From Limnohabitans sp. WS1 (lineage in GTDB: Bacteria > Pseudomonadota > Gammaproteobacteria > Burkholderiales > Burkholderiaceae_C), in the NCBI RefSeq assembly GCF_003063265.1, contig NZ_NERU01000008.1, positions 62,001 through 126,000 of the forward strand: 64,000 nt of DNA, in the 5' to 3' direction. The notes under the pieces are model-generated. The model was not told where the DNA came from, did no database searches, and saw only the letters and a program-made list of their open reading frames with translations. Every line of letters starts with the position of its first letter. Positions within the stretch are counted from its first letter, which is position 1. The translations under genes were made by a program, and so were the position numbers. Shown piece by piece: positions 1 to 8,126 of this stretch.

Positions 1-1107
1 GTCGCTGGCCACAAAATAGCCACGCACCCGGCTGTAGGCGTTGTAAAAAAGTTGGCGGTTCAGCCACTCGAAATCCATGGCCAGGGCGATGGCTTGGCGC
101 ACGCGCACGTCCTGGAACTTGTCACGGCGCGTGTTGAACAAAAAGCCCTGAAAGTCCCCCGCATTGCCGTGCTGCAGCTCGGCCTTGATCAAATCACCGC
201 GTTCAAAGGCGCGTCCTGTGAAGGCACGGGCCCACTCCCGCGCAATAAAAGACTGCATGTAATCGAACTCACCTGCCTTGAAGGCCTCGAGCTGAGCGGT
301 GCTGTCTTTGTAGATCTTGTAGGTGATGCGGTCGAAATTGAATTGGCCTTTGCGCACGTTCAAGTCGCGCGCCCAATAAGCCGGATCACGCTCGTAGGTG
401 ATGTCTTTGCCAAACTGCACACGGCCGATGCGGTAAGGGCCGGACGCAATCGGGATGTCCATCACCATTTGGTCCAAGGGTTTGTGGGTGTTGCCTTCCA
501 GCCCCCACTTTTGGCTGAACACCGGCAAACTGCCCACGATCAAGGGCAGCTCGCTGTTGGGGCGCACAAAATCAAAGCGGATGCTGCGCTCGCCAAGAAC
601 CGTGGCACCTTTGACCTCGCCAAAATACGTGCGGTACTGGGGCGCGGCCTGTTTGCTGGTCAGGCGCTCAAAGGAATGGCGAACATCGGCCGCCAGCACG
701 GGGTCACCATTGTGAAAGCGGGCCAGTGGGTTAATCTGAAAGTTGACCGACATGCGGTCGCTGGCCACCGCCACGTCAGAAGCCAGCAAGCCGTAAGCCG
801 TGGTCGGCTCGTCCATGTTGCCCACCAGCAAGGTGTCAAACATCATGCCCAGCATGGAGGGCGGGGCGCTGCCCTTCAAGGTGAAGGGGTTGTATTTGTC
901 AAAATTGGACTGCCGGGTCGGCGGCACCAGCATGATCTCGCCGCCTTTGGGCGCAGCAGGGTTCACATACGCAAAGTGCGCAAACCCGGCCGGGTAGCGA
1001 ATGTCCCCAAATTGCGCGTAAGCGTGAGCAGCCCAAGCGTTGCCCGCCACGCCGAGCCCGAGGGCCAAGCAGCAGAGTATCCAGAAATGGGCCATGGGTC
1101 TTCGCAT
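1..1107 (-). CDS. Peptide ABC transporter substrate-binding protein, YejA type (partial, C-terminus outside window)
   Basis: The frame opens with ATG at 1105-1107 and runs without a stop off the left edge, giving about 369 residues of an expected ~600. An N-terminal signal peptide is clear ([19 protein letters not shown] then a cut after AWA). The mature start has the family-5 solute-binding pattern of YejA: 'AAPKGG', then '[11 protein letters not shown]'. YejA-type proteins bind oligopeptides (including microcin C-like peptides) in the periplasm and deliver them to the YejBEF permease. An internal ATG at 1093-1095 is an alternative start. It is divergent from fabI with only 37 bp between start codons. 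The family call is firm; the exact ligand is inference. Confidence 0.85.
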   Translation of the reverse strand, partial: MRRPMAHFWILCCLALGLGVAGNAWAAHAYAQFGDIRYPAGFAHFAYVNPAAPKGGEIMLVPPTRQSNFDKYNPFTLKGSAPPSMLGMMFDTLLVGNMDEPTTAYGLLASDVAVASDRMSVNFQINPLARFHNGDPVLAADVRHSFERLTSKQAAPQYRTYFGEVKGATVLGERSIRFDFVRPNSELPLIVGSLPVFSQKWGLEGNTHKPLDQMVMDIPIASGPYRIGRVQFGKDITYERDPAYWARDLNVRKGQFNFDRITYKIYKDSTAQLEAFKAGEFDYMQSFIAREWARAFTGRAFERGDLIKAELQHGNAGDFQGFLFNTRRDKFQDVRVRQAIALAMDFEWLNRQLFYNAYSRVRGYFVASD

Positions 1108-1144
1108 GCGACAATTCTGCACACATTTTTCAGGAGTTGAGTGC

Positions 1145-1960
1145 ATGACCACAAAAACAGGATTTCTTTCGGGTAAAAAGTTGTTGATCACGGGCGTGTT
1201 GTCCAACCGCTCCATTGCTTATGGCATCGCCAAGGCCTGCCACGCACAAGGCGCTGAGCTCGCTTTCAGCTACGTGGGCGAGCGTTTCAAAGACCGCATC
1301 ACCGAATTTGCGGCCGATTTTGACACCAAGCTGATTTTTGATTGTGATGTGGGCAGCGACGAGCAGATTGAAAAGCTGTTCACCGACCTGTCGGCCACTT
1401 GGCCCAAATTCGACGGTTTTGTGCACGCGATTGGTTATGCACCCCGCGAAGCGATTGCCGGTGACTTTTTGGACGGTTTGTCGCGCGAAGGCTTCAAGAT
1501 CGCCCACGACATCAGCGCCTACAGCTTCCCCGCCATGGCCAAAGCGGCCCTGCCCTACCTGAACGACAAGTCGGCTGTGCTGACGCTGACGTACCTCGGG
1601 GCGATTCGCACGGTGCCCAACTACAACACCATGGGATTGGCCAAAGCCAGCCTCGAAGCATCGGTGCGTTATTTGGCAGAGTCGCTGGGCAGCCAGAACC
1701 GGGGGTTGCGGGCCAACGGCATTTCGGCCGGTCCCATCAAAACGTTGGCGGCCAGTGGCATCAAGGGTTTTGGCAAAATTTTGTCGGTGGTGGCCGAGGC
1801 CTCGCCCATTCGCCGCAATGTGACCATTGAGGACGTGGGCAATGTGGCGGCGTTCATGTTGAGCGACTTGGCCGCGGGCGTGACGGCCGAGATCACGTAT
1901 GTGGACGGTGGTTTCAGCCAGGTGGTCGGCGGCATTGCGGAGCCAGCGGCTGCGGCTTGA
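1145..1960 (+). CDS. fabI: Enoyl-[acyl-carrier-protein] reductase (NADH) FabI
   Basis: This 271-residue short-chain dehydrogenase reduces trans-2-enoyl-ACP, the last step of each fatty-acid elongation cycle in the cytoplasm. Visible features are the FabI-type nucleotide-binding start ([20 protein letters not shown]), 'AIGYAPREA' and the catalytic Tyr-x6-Lys in '[10 protein letters not shown]' near residue 160. The FabI hallmark '[13 protein letters not shown]' is present. The ATG at 1145 is preferred over upstream in-frame codons because 'caggagttgag' sits at ribosome-binding distance and the protein then begins at the usual FabI position. It appears monocistronic and is followed by a strong palindrome at 2213. 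Confidence 0.96.
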   Translation: MTTKTGFLSGKKLLITGVLSNRSIAYGIAKACHAQGAELAFSYVGERFKDRITEFAADFDTKLIFDCDVGSDEQIEKLFTDLSATWPKFDGFVHAIGYAPREAIAGDFLDGLSREGFKIAHDISAYSFPAMAKAALPYLNDKSAVLTLTYLGAIRTVPNYNTMGLAKASLEASVRYLAESLGSQNRGLRANGISAGPIKTLAASGIKGFGKILSVVAEASPIRRNVTIEDVGNVAAFMLSDLAAGVTAEITYVDGGFSQVVGGIAEPAAAA

Positions 1961-2212
1961 TTGGGTTGTTCGCTCCTTGGGGTACGTGCCCTCTTCAAGA
2001 CCGCCTGAGGCGAGCCGGACGCTGCCCGGGCTCATAACTCGCTTCGCTCGCCAAATCGCCCGGTTCAGCGCCCACCTCACCTCAGGCTCAGTGGATGTTC
2101 TTGTGACCATGGGCCAGATGAAGGTTGCAGCGCTTCTCTGGCTCTCGGGCTTGATCAACCAACAGTGCTTGGCCACTGGCCATGAAGAGTGGGATCGAAC
2201 GAACATCTCCTT

Positions 2213-2250
2213 GAATTGAAAAAAGCGGCTTTCGCCGCTTTTTTCAATTC
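2213..2250. terminator. Bidirectional rho-independent terminator between convergent genes
   Basis: A perfect 17-bp inverted repeat (2213-2229 and 2234-2250) with a TTTC loop has a GC core (gcggc/gccgc) flanked by A6 and T6 runs. This lets it terminate transcription from either side. It lies between fabI (plus) and the decarboxylase (minus), which converge here. Confidence 0.9.
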
Positions 2251-2257
2251 TCCCCCC

Positions 2258-2341
2258 GCAGGTGAGTTGGGGTCCTTTGCGGGGGCGATGTGGCAAAGCG
2301 AAGCGCCTCTTAGCCCCCGCAGAGGGCCCCAACTCACCTGC
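2258..2341. repeat. Large imperfect inverted repeat (29-bp arms)
   Basis: Arms 2258-2286 and 2313-2341 match over 29 bp with two mismatches, both tolerated as G-U in RNA on one strand, around a 26-nt loop. It sits just downstream of the decarboxylase stop (minus strand) and 7 bp from the terminator palindrome. It may be a second transcript-end structure or a mobile REP-like element. No T-run follows, so a plain terminator is less likely. Confidence 0.7.
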
Positions 2342-2382
2342 CCTCTGCCCCAAAGACCCTCAAGTCACCCCCCCGAAAAACT

Positions 2383-4656
2383 TCAAACTTTCACGCAATC
2401 CGCAAAGTACCGTTTCTTGCCATCATCGTCTTTGATTTCGACCAGACCATGGATGTCGGTTTCGAAACCCGGGCACTTCTCGTTGAACTCGCGGGCGAAC
2501 TTGAGGTAATCGACGATCTTTTTGTTGAAGACCTCGCCAGGGATCAAGAGCGGAATGCCAGGTGGGTATGGCGTGACCAAACCCACCGTGATGCGGCCTT
2601 CCAGGTGGTCAATTTCCACCCGCTCGGTCTTTCGCTGGGCAATGTGGGCGTAAGCGTCTGATGGGCGCATGGCTGGGGCCAAGTCAGACAAATACATGTC
2701 GGTCGTCAAGATGGCGATGTCGTACTTGGCGTACATCTCGTGCACATGCTGGCACAGATCGCGCAGGCCCATGCGCTCGTAACGCGGGTGCTTCTGGCAG
2801 AACTCCGGCATGATTTTCCACATGGGCTGGTTCTTGGCGTATTCGTCCTTGAACTGCTGCAAAGCGGTGAGCAGCGTGTTCCAGCGGCCCTTGGTGATGC
2901 CGATGGTGAACATGATGAAGAAGCTGTAGAGGCCCGTCTTCTCCACCACCACGCCGTGCTCGGTCAGGAACTTGCTGACGATGGATGCCGGGATGCCCGT
3001 CTTGTCGAACTTGCCGTCCAGATCCAAGCCCGGCGTCACGATGGTCGACTTGATGGGGTCGAGCATGTTGAAGCCGTCGGCCAGCTGCTGGCCAAAACCA
3101 TGCCACTTGCTGGTTTTTTTGCGCGGGTCGTTGCGCAAAATCCAATCGTCCGCGCGACCAATGCCTTCTTCGGCAAACTTCTCGGGGCCCCACACCTTGA
3201 ACCACCAGTCTTTGCCGTACTCGGCATCAATCTTGCGCATGGCGCGGCGAAAATCCAAGGCTTCGGCAATGCTTTCTTCCACCAGCGCAGTGCCACCGGG
3301 CGGCTCCATCATGGCGGCGGCCACGTCGCAACTGGCAATGATGCTGTACTGCGGCGAGGTTGAGGTGTGCATCAAATAGGCTTCGTTGAACAGGGGCCTG
3401 TCGAGTTTGACGCTTTGCGCGTCTTGCACCAGAACATGGCTGGCCTGGCTGATACCGGCCAGCAGTTTGTGGATGGACTGCGTGGCGTACACCATGGATT
3501 CTTTGGGGCGTGCGCGCTTTTTGCCCATGGCGTGGTAGGGGCCATAAAACGGGTGAAAGGCGGCGTGCGGCAGCCAGGCTTCGTCAAAGTGCAGGTTTTC
3601 CACGTAACCATCGAGCATGGTCTTGATGGTTTCCGTGTTGTACAGAACGCCGTCATAGGTGGACTGGGTGAGGGTCATCACACGCGGCTTGACCTTCTTG
3701 GGGTCCACGCCCTTGAGCAAGGGGTTGGCCTTGATCTTGGCCATGATGGCCGCAGGCTCGAATTCACTTTTGGGGATGGGGCCAATGATGCCGAAATGGT
3801 TGCGCGTGGGCTTCATGAACACGGGCACGGCACCCGTCATGATGATGGCGTGCAAGATGGACTTGTGGCAATTGCGGTCCACCACCACCACGTCACCCGG
3901 GGCCACGGTGTGGTGCCAGACAATCTTGTTGGAGGTGCTGGTGCCGTTGGTCACAAAGAAACAATGGTCGGCATTGAAAATGCGGGCCGCATTGCGCTCG
4001 CTCTCGCCAATGGCGCCGTTGTGGTCCAGCAGCTGGCCCAACTCTTCCACCGCATTGCACACGTCGGCCCGCAACATGTTCTCACCATAAAACTGGTGGT
4101 ACATCTGACCCACGGGGCTTTTCAAAAAGGCCACGCCACCGGAGTGCCCCGGGCAGTGCCACGAATAGGATCCGTCTTCCGCATAGTCGAGCAGCGCCTT
4201 GAAAAATGGTGGCTGCACGCCTTCCAGGTAGCTCTTGGCTTCACGGATGATGTGACGCGCCACAAACTCAGGCGTGTCTTCAAACATGTGGATGAAGCCG
4301 TGCAACTCGCGCAGGATGTCGTTGGGCAAATGGCGCGAGGTTTTGGTCTCGCCATAGATGTAAATCGGCACGTCGGCATTCTTGCGGCGAACTTCGTCAA
4401 TGAAGGCCCGCAAGTTGATGACAGCCGGGTCCAAGTCGGGTCCGGGTGAAAACTCTTCGTCGTCAATGGACAAGATGAACGCACTGGCGCGGCTTTGCTG
4501 CTGTGCAAACTGAGACAGATCGCCGTAGCTGGTCACACCCAAGACCTCCAGCCCTTCGCTGACGATGGCATCTGCCAATGCGCGAATGCCCAAACCCGAT
4601 GTGTTTTCGGAGCGGTAATCTTCGTCAATGATGACGATGGGGAAACGGAATTTCAT
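2383..4656 (-). CDS. Orn/Lys/Arg decarboxylase (PLP-dependent, fold type I)
   Basis: This 757-residue protein matches the biodegradative decarboxylase family (AdiA, CadA, SpeC sizes 710-755). It has an N-terminal wing (response-regulator-like) domain from residue 5, then the PLP domain with 'SWHCPGHSGG', 'TNGTSTSNKIV', 'HFDEAWLPHAAFHPFYG' and the Schiff-base lysine in 'ATQSIHKLLAG'. It makes a polyamine precursor (agmatine, cadaverine or putrescine); the substrate cannot be fixed by eye. The ATG at 4656 is chosen because MKFRFPIVIIDEDY is the usual family start; an upstream in-frame start at 4710 adds 18 atypical residues. It is transcribed away from tRNA-Ser. Confidence 0.92.
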   Translation of the reverse strand: MKFRFPIVIIDEDYRSENTSGLGIRALADAIVSEGLEVLGVTSYGDLSQFAQQQSRASAFILSIDDEEFSPGPDLDPAVINLRAFIDEVRRKNADVPIYIYGETKTSRHLPNDILRELHGFIHMFEDTPEFVARHIIREAKSYLEGVQPPFFKALLDYAEDGSYSWHCPGHSGGVAFLKSPVGQMYHQFYGENMLRADVCNAVEELGQLLDHNGAIGESERNAARIFNADHCFFVTNGTSTSNKIVWHHTVAPGDVVVVDRNCHKSILHAIIMTGAVPVFMKPTRNHFGIIGPIPKSEFEPAAIMAKIKANPLLKGVDPKKVKPRVMTLTQSTYDGVLYNTETIKTMLDGYVENLHFDEAWLPHAAFHPFYGPYHAMGKKRARPKESMVYATQSIHKLLAGISQASHVLVQDAQSVKLDRPLFNEAYLMHTSTSPQYSIIASCDVAAAMMEPPGGTALVEESIAEALDFRRAMRKIDAEYGKDWWFKVWGPEKFAEEGIGRADDWILRNDPRKKTSKWHGFGQQLADGFNMLDPIKSTIVTPGLDLDGKFDKTGIPASIVSKFLTEHGVVVEKTGLYSFFIMFTIGITKGRWNTLLTALQQFKDEYAKNQPMWKIMPEFCQKHPRYERMGLRDLCQHVHEMYAKYDIAILTTDMYLSDLAPAMRPSDAYAHIAQRKTERVEIDHLEGRITVGLVTPYPPGIPLLIPGEVFNKKIVDYLKFAREFNEKCPGFETDIHGLVEIKDDDGKKRYFADCVKV

Positions 4657-4838
4657 GGGCTGATCGGGCTGTTCGCCAAAGAAAAGACAAAGCGATTGAA
4701 ACAGTCGCAAAGTTTAAGGATAAAAAGACCCGCTGGAGGCACCGAGATCAGAATTCATCGAAAAACCTGCAAAGGGAGCTTACTCGGTGCTTGTGACAAC
4801 AATTGCATGAGTTGCCCACAATGGGCGGTTTCAGCTGC

Positions 4839-4844
4839 TATAAT
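4839..4844 (+). promoter_or_regulatory. -10 element of the tRNA-Ser promoter
   Basis: A perfect TATAAT lies 10 bp upstream of the mature tRNA start, consistent with initiation near 4851. The best upstream match to a -35 (ttgccc, 4812-4817) has a 21-bp spacer, which is longer than usual, so only the -10 is called. Confidence 0.7.
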
Positions 4845-4854
4845 TTAAGGCTTC

Positions 4855-4945
4855 GGAGCGGTGGATGAGTGGTTTAAGTCGCACGCCTGGAAAGCGTGTG
4901 TGGGTTAATAGCCCACCGCGGGTTCGAATCCCGCCTGCTCCGCCA
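4855..4945 (+). tRNA. tRNA-Ser (anticodon GGA)
   Basis: The 91-nt class II tRNA includes an encoded CCA. The acceptor stem GGAGCGG pairs with CTGCTCC, the anticodon arm is cacgc-ctGGAaa-gcgtg, a long variable arm follows, and the T-arm is gcggg-ttcgaat-cccgc. It reads UCC/UCU codons. Its 3' end is the integration target of the adjacent element: the sequence from 4932 is repeated at 18732. The gene remains intact because the integrated copy restores the 3' end. Confidence 0.97.
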
Positions 4946-4948
4946 GAA
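4932..4948 (+). repeat. Left attachment-site repeat (attL core)
   Basis: The 17-bp cgcctgctccgccagaa covers the 3' acceptor end of tRNA-Ser plus three downstream bases. It recurs exactly at 18732-18748, beyond the integrase gene. Flanking bases differ on both sides, so the match ends sharply, as expected for an integrase crossover core. Confidence 0.9.
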
Positions 4949-4999
4949 CCCCAATGAAATCAACAGCTTAAGCAATGATTTCATTGCTACCCCCCAAAC

Positions 5000-5034
5000 A
5001 GCCCGCCATCACGTCAAGTGGTTGCGGGCTTTTT
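5000..5034 (+). terminator. Rho-independent terminator downstream of tRNA-Ser, supplied by the element
   Basis: Arms agcccgc (5000-5006) and gcgggct (5024-5030) enclose a 17-nt loop and are followed by TTTT. It lies inside the element, 55 nt after the tRNA. The original tRNA terminator was probably the palindrome now stranded at 18752, so the element appears to bring its own replacement. Confidence 0.65.
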
Positions 5035-5260
5035 GTTGGGCCATTCAGTTCATCAGCATTTGCACTGTTCGAGTGGTATTCCCAGGGAAGCTTCAGCATC
5101 GTCATATATATATAGCGAGTCGCCCCGCTACCCTAGGAAACACATACAGTTTCCAAACCACAGCCCCCTCAGATCGCCACCCCGCATAATCGCCTTCGCC
5201 CATTGTTGGTGCGCAAGGTGCGCCCATCATGCAAGGCCACAAAACAAATCAGGGGAAACT

Positions 5261-5632
5261 ATGAAGGCAATCACCGCCTCGACCATCGCAGCTTGCGTGT
5301 TCACACTCACCGCCTGCGGATCACCACGGGTACTTCATGACGATGCAGCAAAGCTGGTCATGATCGAAAGCGGGATGACGATCACGCAGATCACCCAAAT
5401 CATGGGAATGCCGGTGGCCTCAGAAACACGGCCTGATGGATTCAAGTGCCTTGAGTACACACTGCTGAAGAAGTCCGTCAACTTCACATCTGCCATGCCA
5501 CAACCCCACTACGTCATGATGTACCAAGGCAAAGCCATCGCATCTGGCCAGAATGGCTGTAACGTAGAAATGATGTCGGCCAACTTTCACACGGCCACTT
5601 TCGGCAAATACGCCCGGTTTGTTGGCCAGTAA
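5261..5632 (+). CDS. Small outer-membrane-type lipoprotein, SmpA/BamE-like (element cargo)
   Basis: This 123-residue protein has a lipoprotein signal peptide with lipobox LTAC, so the lipidated cysteine is at residue 19. The mature part has 'ESGMTITQITQIMGMP', the opening pattern of SmpA/OmlA (BamE-like) small lipoproteins, followed by a segment rich in Tyr and Met. ATG 5261 is preceded by 'aggggaaact' (ribosome-binding site) and begins the signal peptide; in-frame upstream codons add no plausible sequence. It lies inside the integrated element but on the opposite strand to the rest, next to the attachment site, a typical cargo position. A role in receptor blocking or superinfection exclusion is conceivable but not shown. 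Confidence 0.8.
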   Translation: MKAITASTIAACVFTLTACGSPRVLHDDAAKLVMIESGMTITQITQIMGMPVASETRPDGFKCLEYTLLKKSVNFTSAMPQPHYVMMYQGKAIASGQNGCNVEMMSANFHTATFGKYARFVGQ

Positions 5633-5736
5633 CTGAGGCTGTTGAAGCGCACCGTTGAGCGAATTGCACGGTGACGGGGGCGTGCTCAGTTTTGAGGATA
5701 CCCACACCAGTCCACAAAACGGCCAGCGATGCTCAA

Positions 5737-6252
5737 TCAGTCGAAGGCGAAGCCCTCGCCTTCCATCACTTGCTGGGCGAACTCTACGATCTCCGCACGC
5801 TCTGGCCCGTTGCTGTGCTTGCGAAGTAACGCCAATGACGCCCGCACCATTTGGCCTGGTGTCAGGTTGGCCAGAACTTCTTGCGCCGCGATGGTGCCCG
5901 AGTGCTCAACTTTGGTGACGCTGAACCCGTGCATAGCGTTCAGCTCCTTGACAGCGCTTACCTTCTCGTTGCCCCGCGCCTCCTGATTGGTGGCGATTTC
6001 CTTGAGCACCCCGATGCTGTCCACCCGGCTCCACAGTTCCTTTTCCACGGCCTTGTCCTGGATTTCGGCCCTGAGCTCTGCAACCCTTCCTGACACCTTC
6101 CTGTCAGCCATCAGCTCTGAAGCCCGCGCCCAAATGGTTTCCGGCTTCATGTTTCCCGTAGCGTAGGCCGCCCGATACGCATCCGCCTGAGTCATCCCTT
6201 CAAGTGCGACCAGCTCGGCAAAGCGCTGTTGTTTGGCCGTTAACTTCACCAT
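5737..6252 (-). CDS. Phage terminase small subunit (TerS)
   Basis: The 171-residue protein starts with the Terminase_2 helix-turn-helix pattern: 'LTAKQQRFAELVALEGMTQ' then 'ADAYRAAYATGN'. A helical middle and an acidic C-terminus follow. TerS recognises the pac or cos site and recruits the large terminase to fill procapsids. Its start lies within the last codons of the upstream gene (7-nt overlap), indicating translational coupling. It is the last minus-strand gene of the element and no large-subunit gene follows. In satellites such as SaPIs a solitary TerS redirects a helper's packaging machinery; here that role is inferred from the missing partner genes. Confidence 0.82.
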   Translation of the reverse strand: MVKLTAKQQRFAELVALEGMTQADAYRAAYATGNMKPETIWARASELMADRKVSGRVAELRAEIQDKAVEKELWSRVDSIGVLKEIATNQEARGNEKVSAVKELNAMHGFSVTKVEHSGTIAAQEVLANLTPGQMVRASLALLRKHSNGPERAEIVEFAQQVMEGEGFAFD

Positions 6253-6566
6253 CGGTTGCCCTTCTTCATCAAGCCACCCTGGGCGTGCCAGCCTTGCAGG
6301 ATGTGCCCGCCTGGTGCGTCCTTGGCCGTGGTCAAGTTAGCACCCGCACGAAGCAAGGCCCCCAAGAACAGGCCGTACAACCCGGCTTGGCAGTTTGGGC
6401 CAATGCCACGCTTGGGCCGGGCATTCAACCAAGCCTTGACTGCCTTGGCCGTCAGTTGCTCAGGGCAGTCACCCACCTGAACGGGCAACAGCGCCAGCGC
6501 GTGCTCAATGGGCGACCAGTTCTGCCTTTTCAGCGAACAACCAAGTTGCTTTTTTGTGTTGGCCAT
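6246..6566 (-). CDS. Hypothetical phage protein
   Basis: I do not recognise this 106-residue protein. It is basic at the N-terminus (MANTKKQLGCSLKRQNW) and has a central glycine-rich hydrophobic patch 'GLYGLFLGALLRAGANL' that might be a short membrane or amphipathic helix. The ATG at 6566 has 'gagg' at good spacing; a GTG at 6578 is the alternative. Its end overlaps the terS start by 7 nt, so the two are co-translated and may act together. Confidence 0.65.
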   Translation of the reverse strand: MANTKKQLGCSLKRQNWSPIEHALALLPVQVGDCPEQLTAKAVKAWLNARPKRGIGPNCQAGLYGLFLGALLRAGANLTTAKDAPGGHILQGWHAQGGLMKKGNRW

Positions 6567-6574
6567 GGTGCGCC

Positions 6575-6898
6575 TCACTGGATGGACAAGGCCTGCTCAG
6601 TGAGCCTGCGCTGTGTCTCAAAGCCCTCCAAAGCTATGTCAGGGTTGAAACCAGAGCAATCCATCCCACTGAACACATCCCCTGCCTGAATACCCGACTC
6701 ATGCCCGAAGTGCAAACAGAATGACGCCCCAACCAGGAATGACGTTGCCCCGATCCTTGCCTGGTCATAGCCATCCGTCCCGTACAGAGGAACCAATGAC
6801 TCGACAACGTGCGGCAACGCATCCATGAAACTGCATTTAAGCGGCATCATCAGCATTGCATGATCGACCCCCTTTTGATGATGATCTGTCATGCTCAT
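6575..6898 (-). CDS. Hypothetical phage protein
   Basis: This 107-residue protein is unrecognised. It is rich in Met, His and Phe, with no signal peptide and no clear domain. It starts 3 bp after the stop of the 393-residue protein upstream and ends 8 bp before the next gene, so it belongs to the same transcript. Two starts (6898 and 6892) are equally possible. Confidence 0.6.
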   Translation of the reverse strand: MSMTDHHQKGVDHAMLMMPLKCSFMDALPHVVESLVPLYGTDGYDQARIGATSFLVGASFCLHFGHESGIQAGDVFSGMDCSGFNPDIALEGFETQRRLTEQALSIQ

Positions 6899-6901
6899 AG
6901 G

Positions 6902-8083
6902 TCAGGCCTCTGTGTCAGGTATTTTGAAAAAATCCGCGCCCGTGGCATCGCTGCCCGTCAGGCTGCCTGTGTCCATCTGCTCACCGTAGTTGTAAGAGTT
7001 TTGCAAAATGTCTTGCTGAAGGCCAAAGTCTCCCAAACTTCCCATGCCACCCATTCTGGCCATGCCCGGCAATTGCCCGTACTGGCCTGCCCTTTGCTGC
7101 TCAAGAGCGCCATACCCAAAACGGAACATGCCTGCTGCGCCACGCGCCAAAGCTCCGTACCACCCCTGCATCGCCTGCCCACGAATAGCGTTTGATTCCG
7201 TGGCCGTCCGAATGCCGTTGGCAATATCGGCTGCCGCCTGGCTGGGCAATCGCTGGCCGTTGGCAATGGCGTTTTGCAAGCGCCGCCACTGCAAGTCATC
7301 GCGATTCCACATTTGCGCCTCTTCAAAGCGGTAGGCCCTGTTGGTCATGTCCACCTCCATGCGTGCCCAATCGGTCGTGACTTGGCGCAGCATGTTGGCA
7401 TTGGCCCCGGTGCAGTACCGGGCCATCTTCTTGTTCAGCTTGCCCGCCACCTTGCCAAAGGCGCGTGCCGCATCCAGCTTGGCACGGCCCTGCTGAAGCG
7501 CGTATTGGGGCTTGTAGCGGTTCTTCTCCCAATCGTTCTTGGCAAAGTCGGCCGCAGCATCCTCGATGGGGGCAAACTTGTTCACGTACCGGGCGTGCAG
7601 CTCTTCGCCCATCTTCAACTGCCGGTCGGCCAAGTCGCGCTGATCCTTGGCAATCTCGCGCATCCGCTTGTCTTGCTTGTCAGCAATCACCAGGTCAATC
7701 GCAGTTTTCACAGCGATCATGGCCGCCTGCTGGGCCAGGGTGTCTGCCTGTTTTTGGGATGTGTACCAAGCCTGCCATGAAGCATCGCGGCCTGTTTGCC
7801 ACGCCTCGTAGGTGGCCGCCGCACTCGCCTGAATGGCCGCAGCTGCCGCCGTGTCTGCCGTCACCACGCCGTAGTAGCCGGTCATGCCCGAGAGCACGCC
7901 ATTACCCAGCGGGGTTGTCATGTCCGGCCAGTTGGTCACCGGCCCACCACCGCCACCCCCGCCAAGCACCCGCCCACCCGGCTTGGCGCGTGTGGCGCTT
8001 TCGCCCAGGGGCTCGCCCAAGGCGTAAAGGTCACGTCTTGAAATGCTGCGTGTTGTTCCAAAAGTGGTTTTAAAGTTCTTCAT
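6902..8083 (-). CDS. Large hypothetical phage protein, helical, possibly virion-associated
   Basis: The 393-residue protein begins MKNFKTTFGTTRSISRRDL. It carries a run of seven glycines after 'GGRVL' and an alanine-rich helical region ('TADTAAAAAIQASAAATYEA'). Long helices rich in Gln, Lys and Ala follow. The C-terminal part (about residues 280-370) is Gly/Met/Gln-rich and could be surface-exposed or disordered. Composition resembles internal or ejection-type virion proteins of short-tailed phages, but no specific motif supports this. The ATG at 8083 is chosen over an upstream frame opening at 8215 because it gives the natural start after the previous gene's stop. Confidence 0.6.
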   Translation of the reverse strand: MKNFKTTFGTTRSISRRDLYALGEPLGESATRAKPGGRVLGGGGGGGPVTNWPDMTTPLGNGVLSGMTGYYGVVTADTAAAAAIQASAAATYEAWQTGRDASWQAWYTSQKQADTLAQQAAMIAVKTAIDLVIADKQDKRMREIAKDQRDLADRQLKMGEELHARYVNKFAPIEDAAADFAKNDWEKNRYKPQYALQQGRAKLDAARAFGKVAGKLNKKMARYCTGANANMLRQVTTDWARMEVDMTNRAYRFEEAQMWNRDDLQWRRLQNAIANGQRLPSQAAADIANGIRTATESNAIRGQAMQGWYGALARGAAGMFRFGYGALEQQRAGQYGQLPGMARMGGMGSLGDFGLQQDILQNSYNYGEQMDTGSLTGSDATGADFFKIPDTEA

Positions 8084-8126
8084 GATTTTGTCCGTGAATG
8101 ATTGTTTGTGTCGCTCAACTTCCCAC

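Larger units (their letters stand above)
1961..2382. other. Non-coding stretch between fabI and the decarboxylase
   Basis: I see no credible gene here. The first 250 bases contain open frames on both strands, but they have no recognisable protein and would overlap structured DNA. The last 170 bases hold two separate inverted repeats, listed on their own. The 1975-2205 stretch could be a dispersed repeat or the remnant of an older gene; a self-BLASTN against the genome would decide. Confidence 0.5.

Noticed and set aside
52..1140. Plus-strand 362-codon open frame opposite the YejA-type gene
   Set aside because: Its protein is histidine/valine-rich with no family resemblance, while the minus-strand frame has a signal peptide and clear YejA motifs.
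1130..2353. Minus-strand 407-codon open frame across fabI and the following gap
   Set aside because: It is antisense to fabI and reads through the terminator palindrome; the protein is low-complexity and unlike any family.
3367..4449. Plus-strand 360-codon open frame inside the decarboxylase gene
   Set aside because: It is the codon-bias shadow of a confidently identified minus-strand gene.
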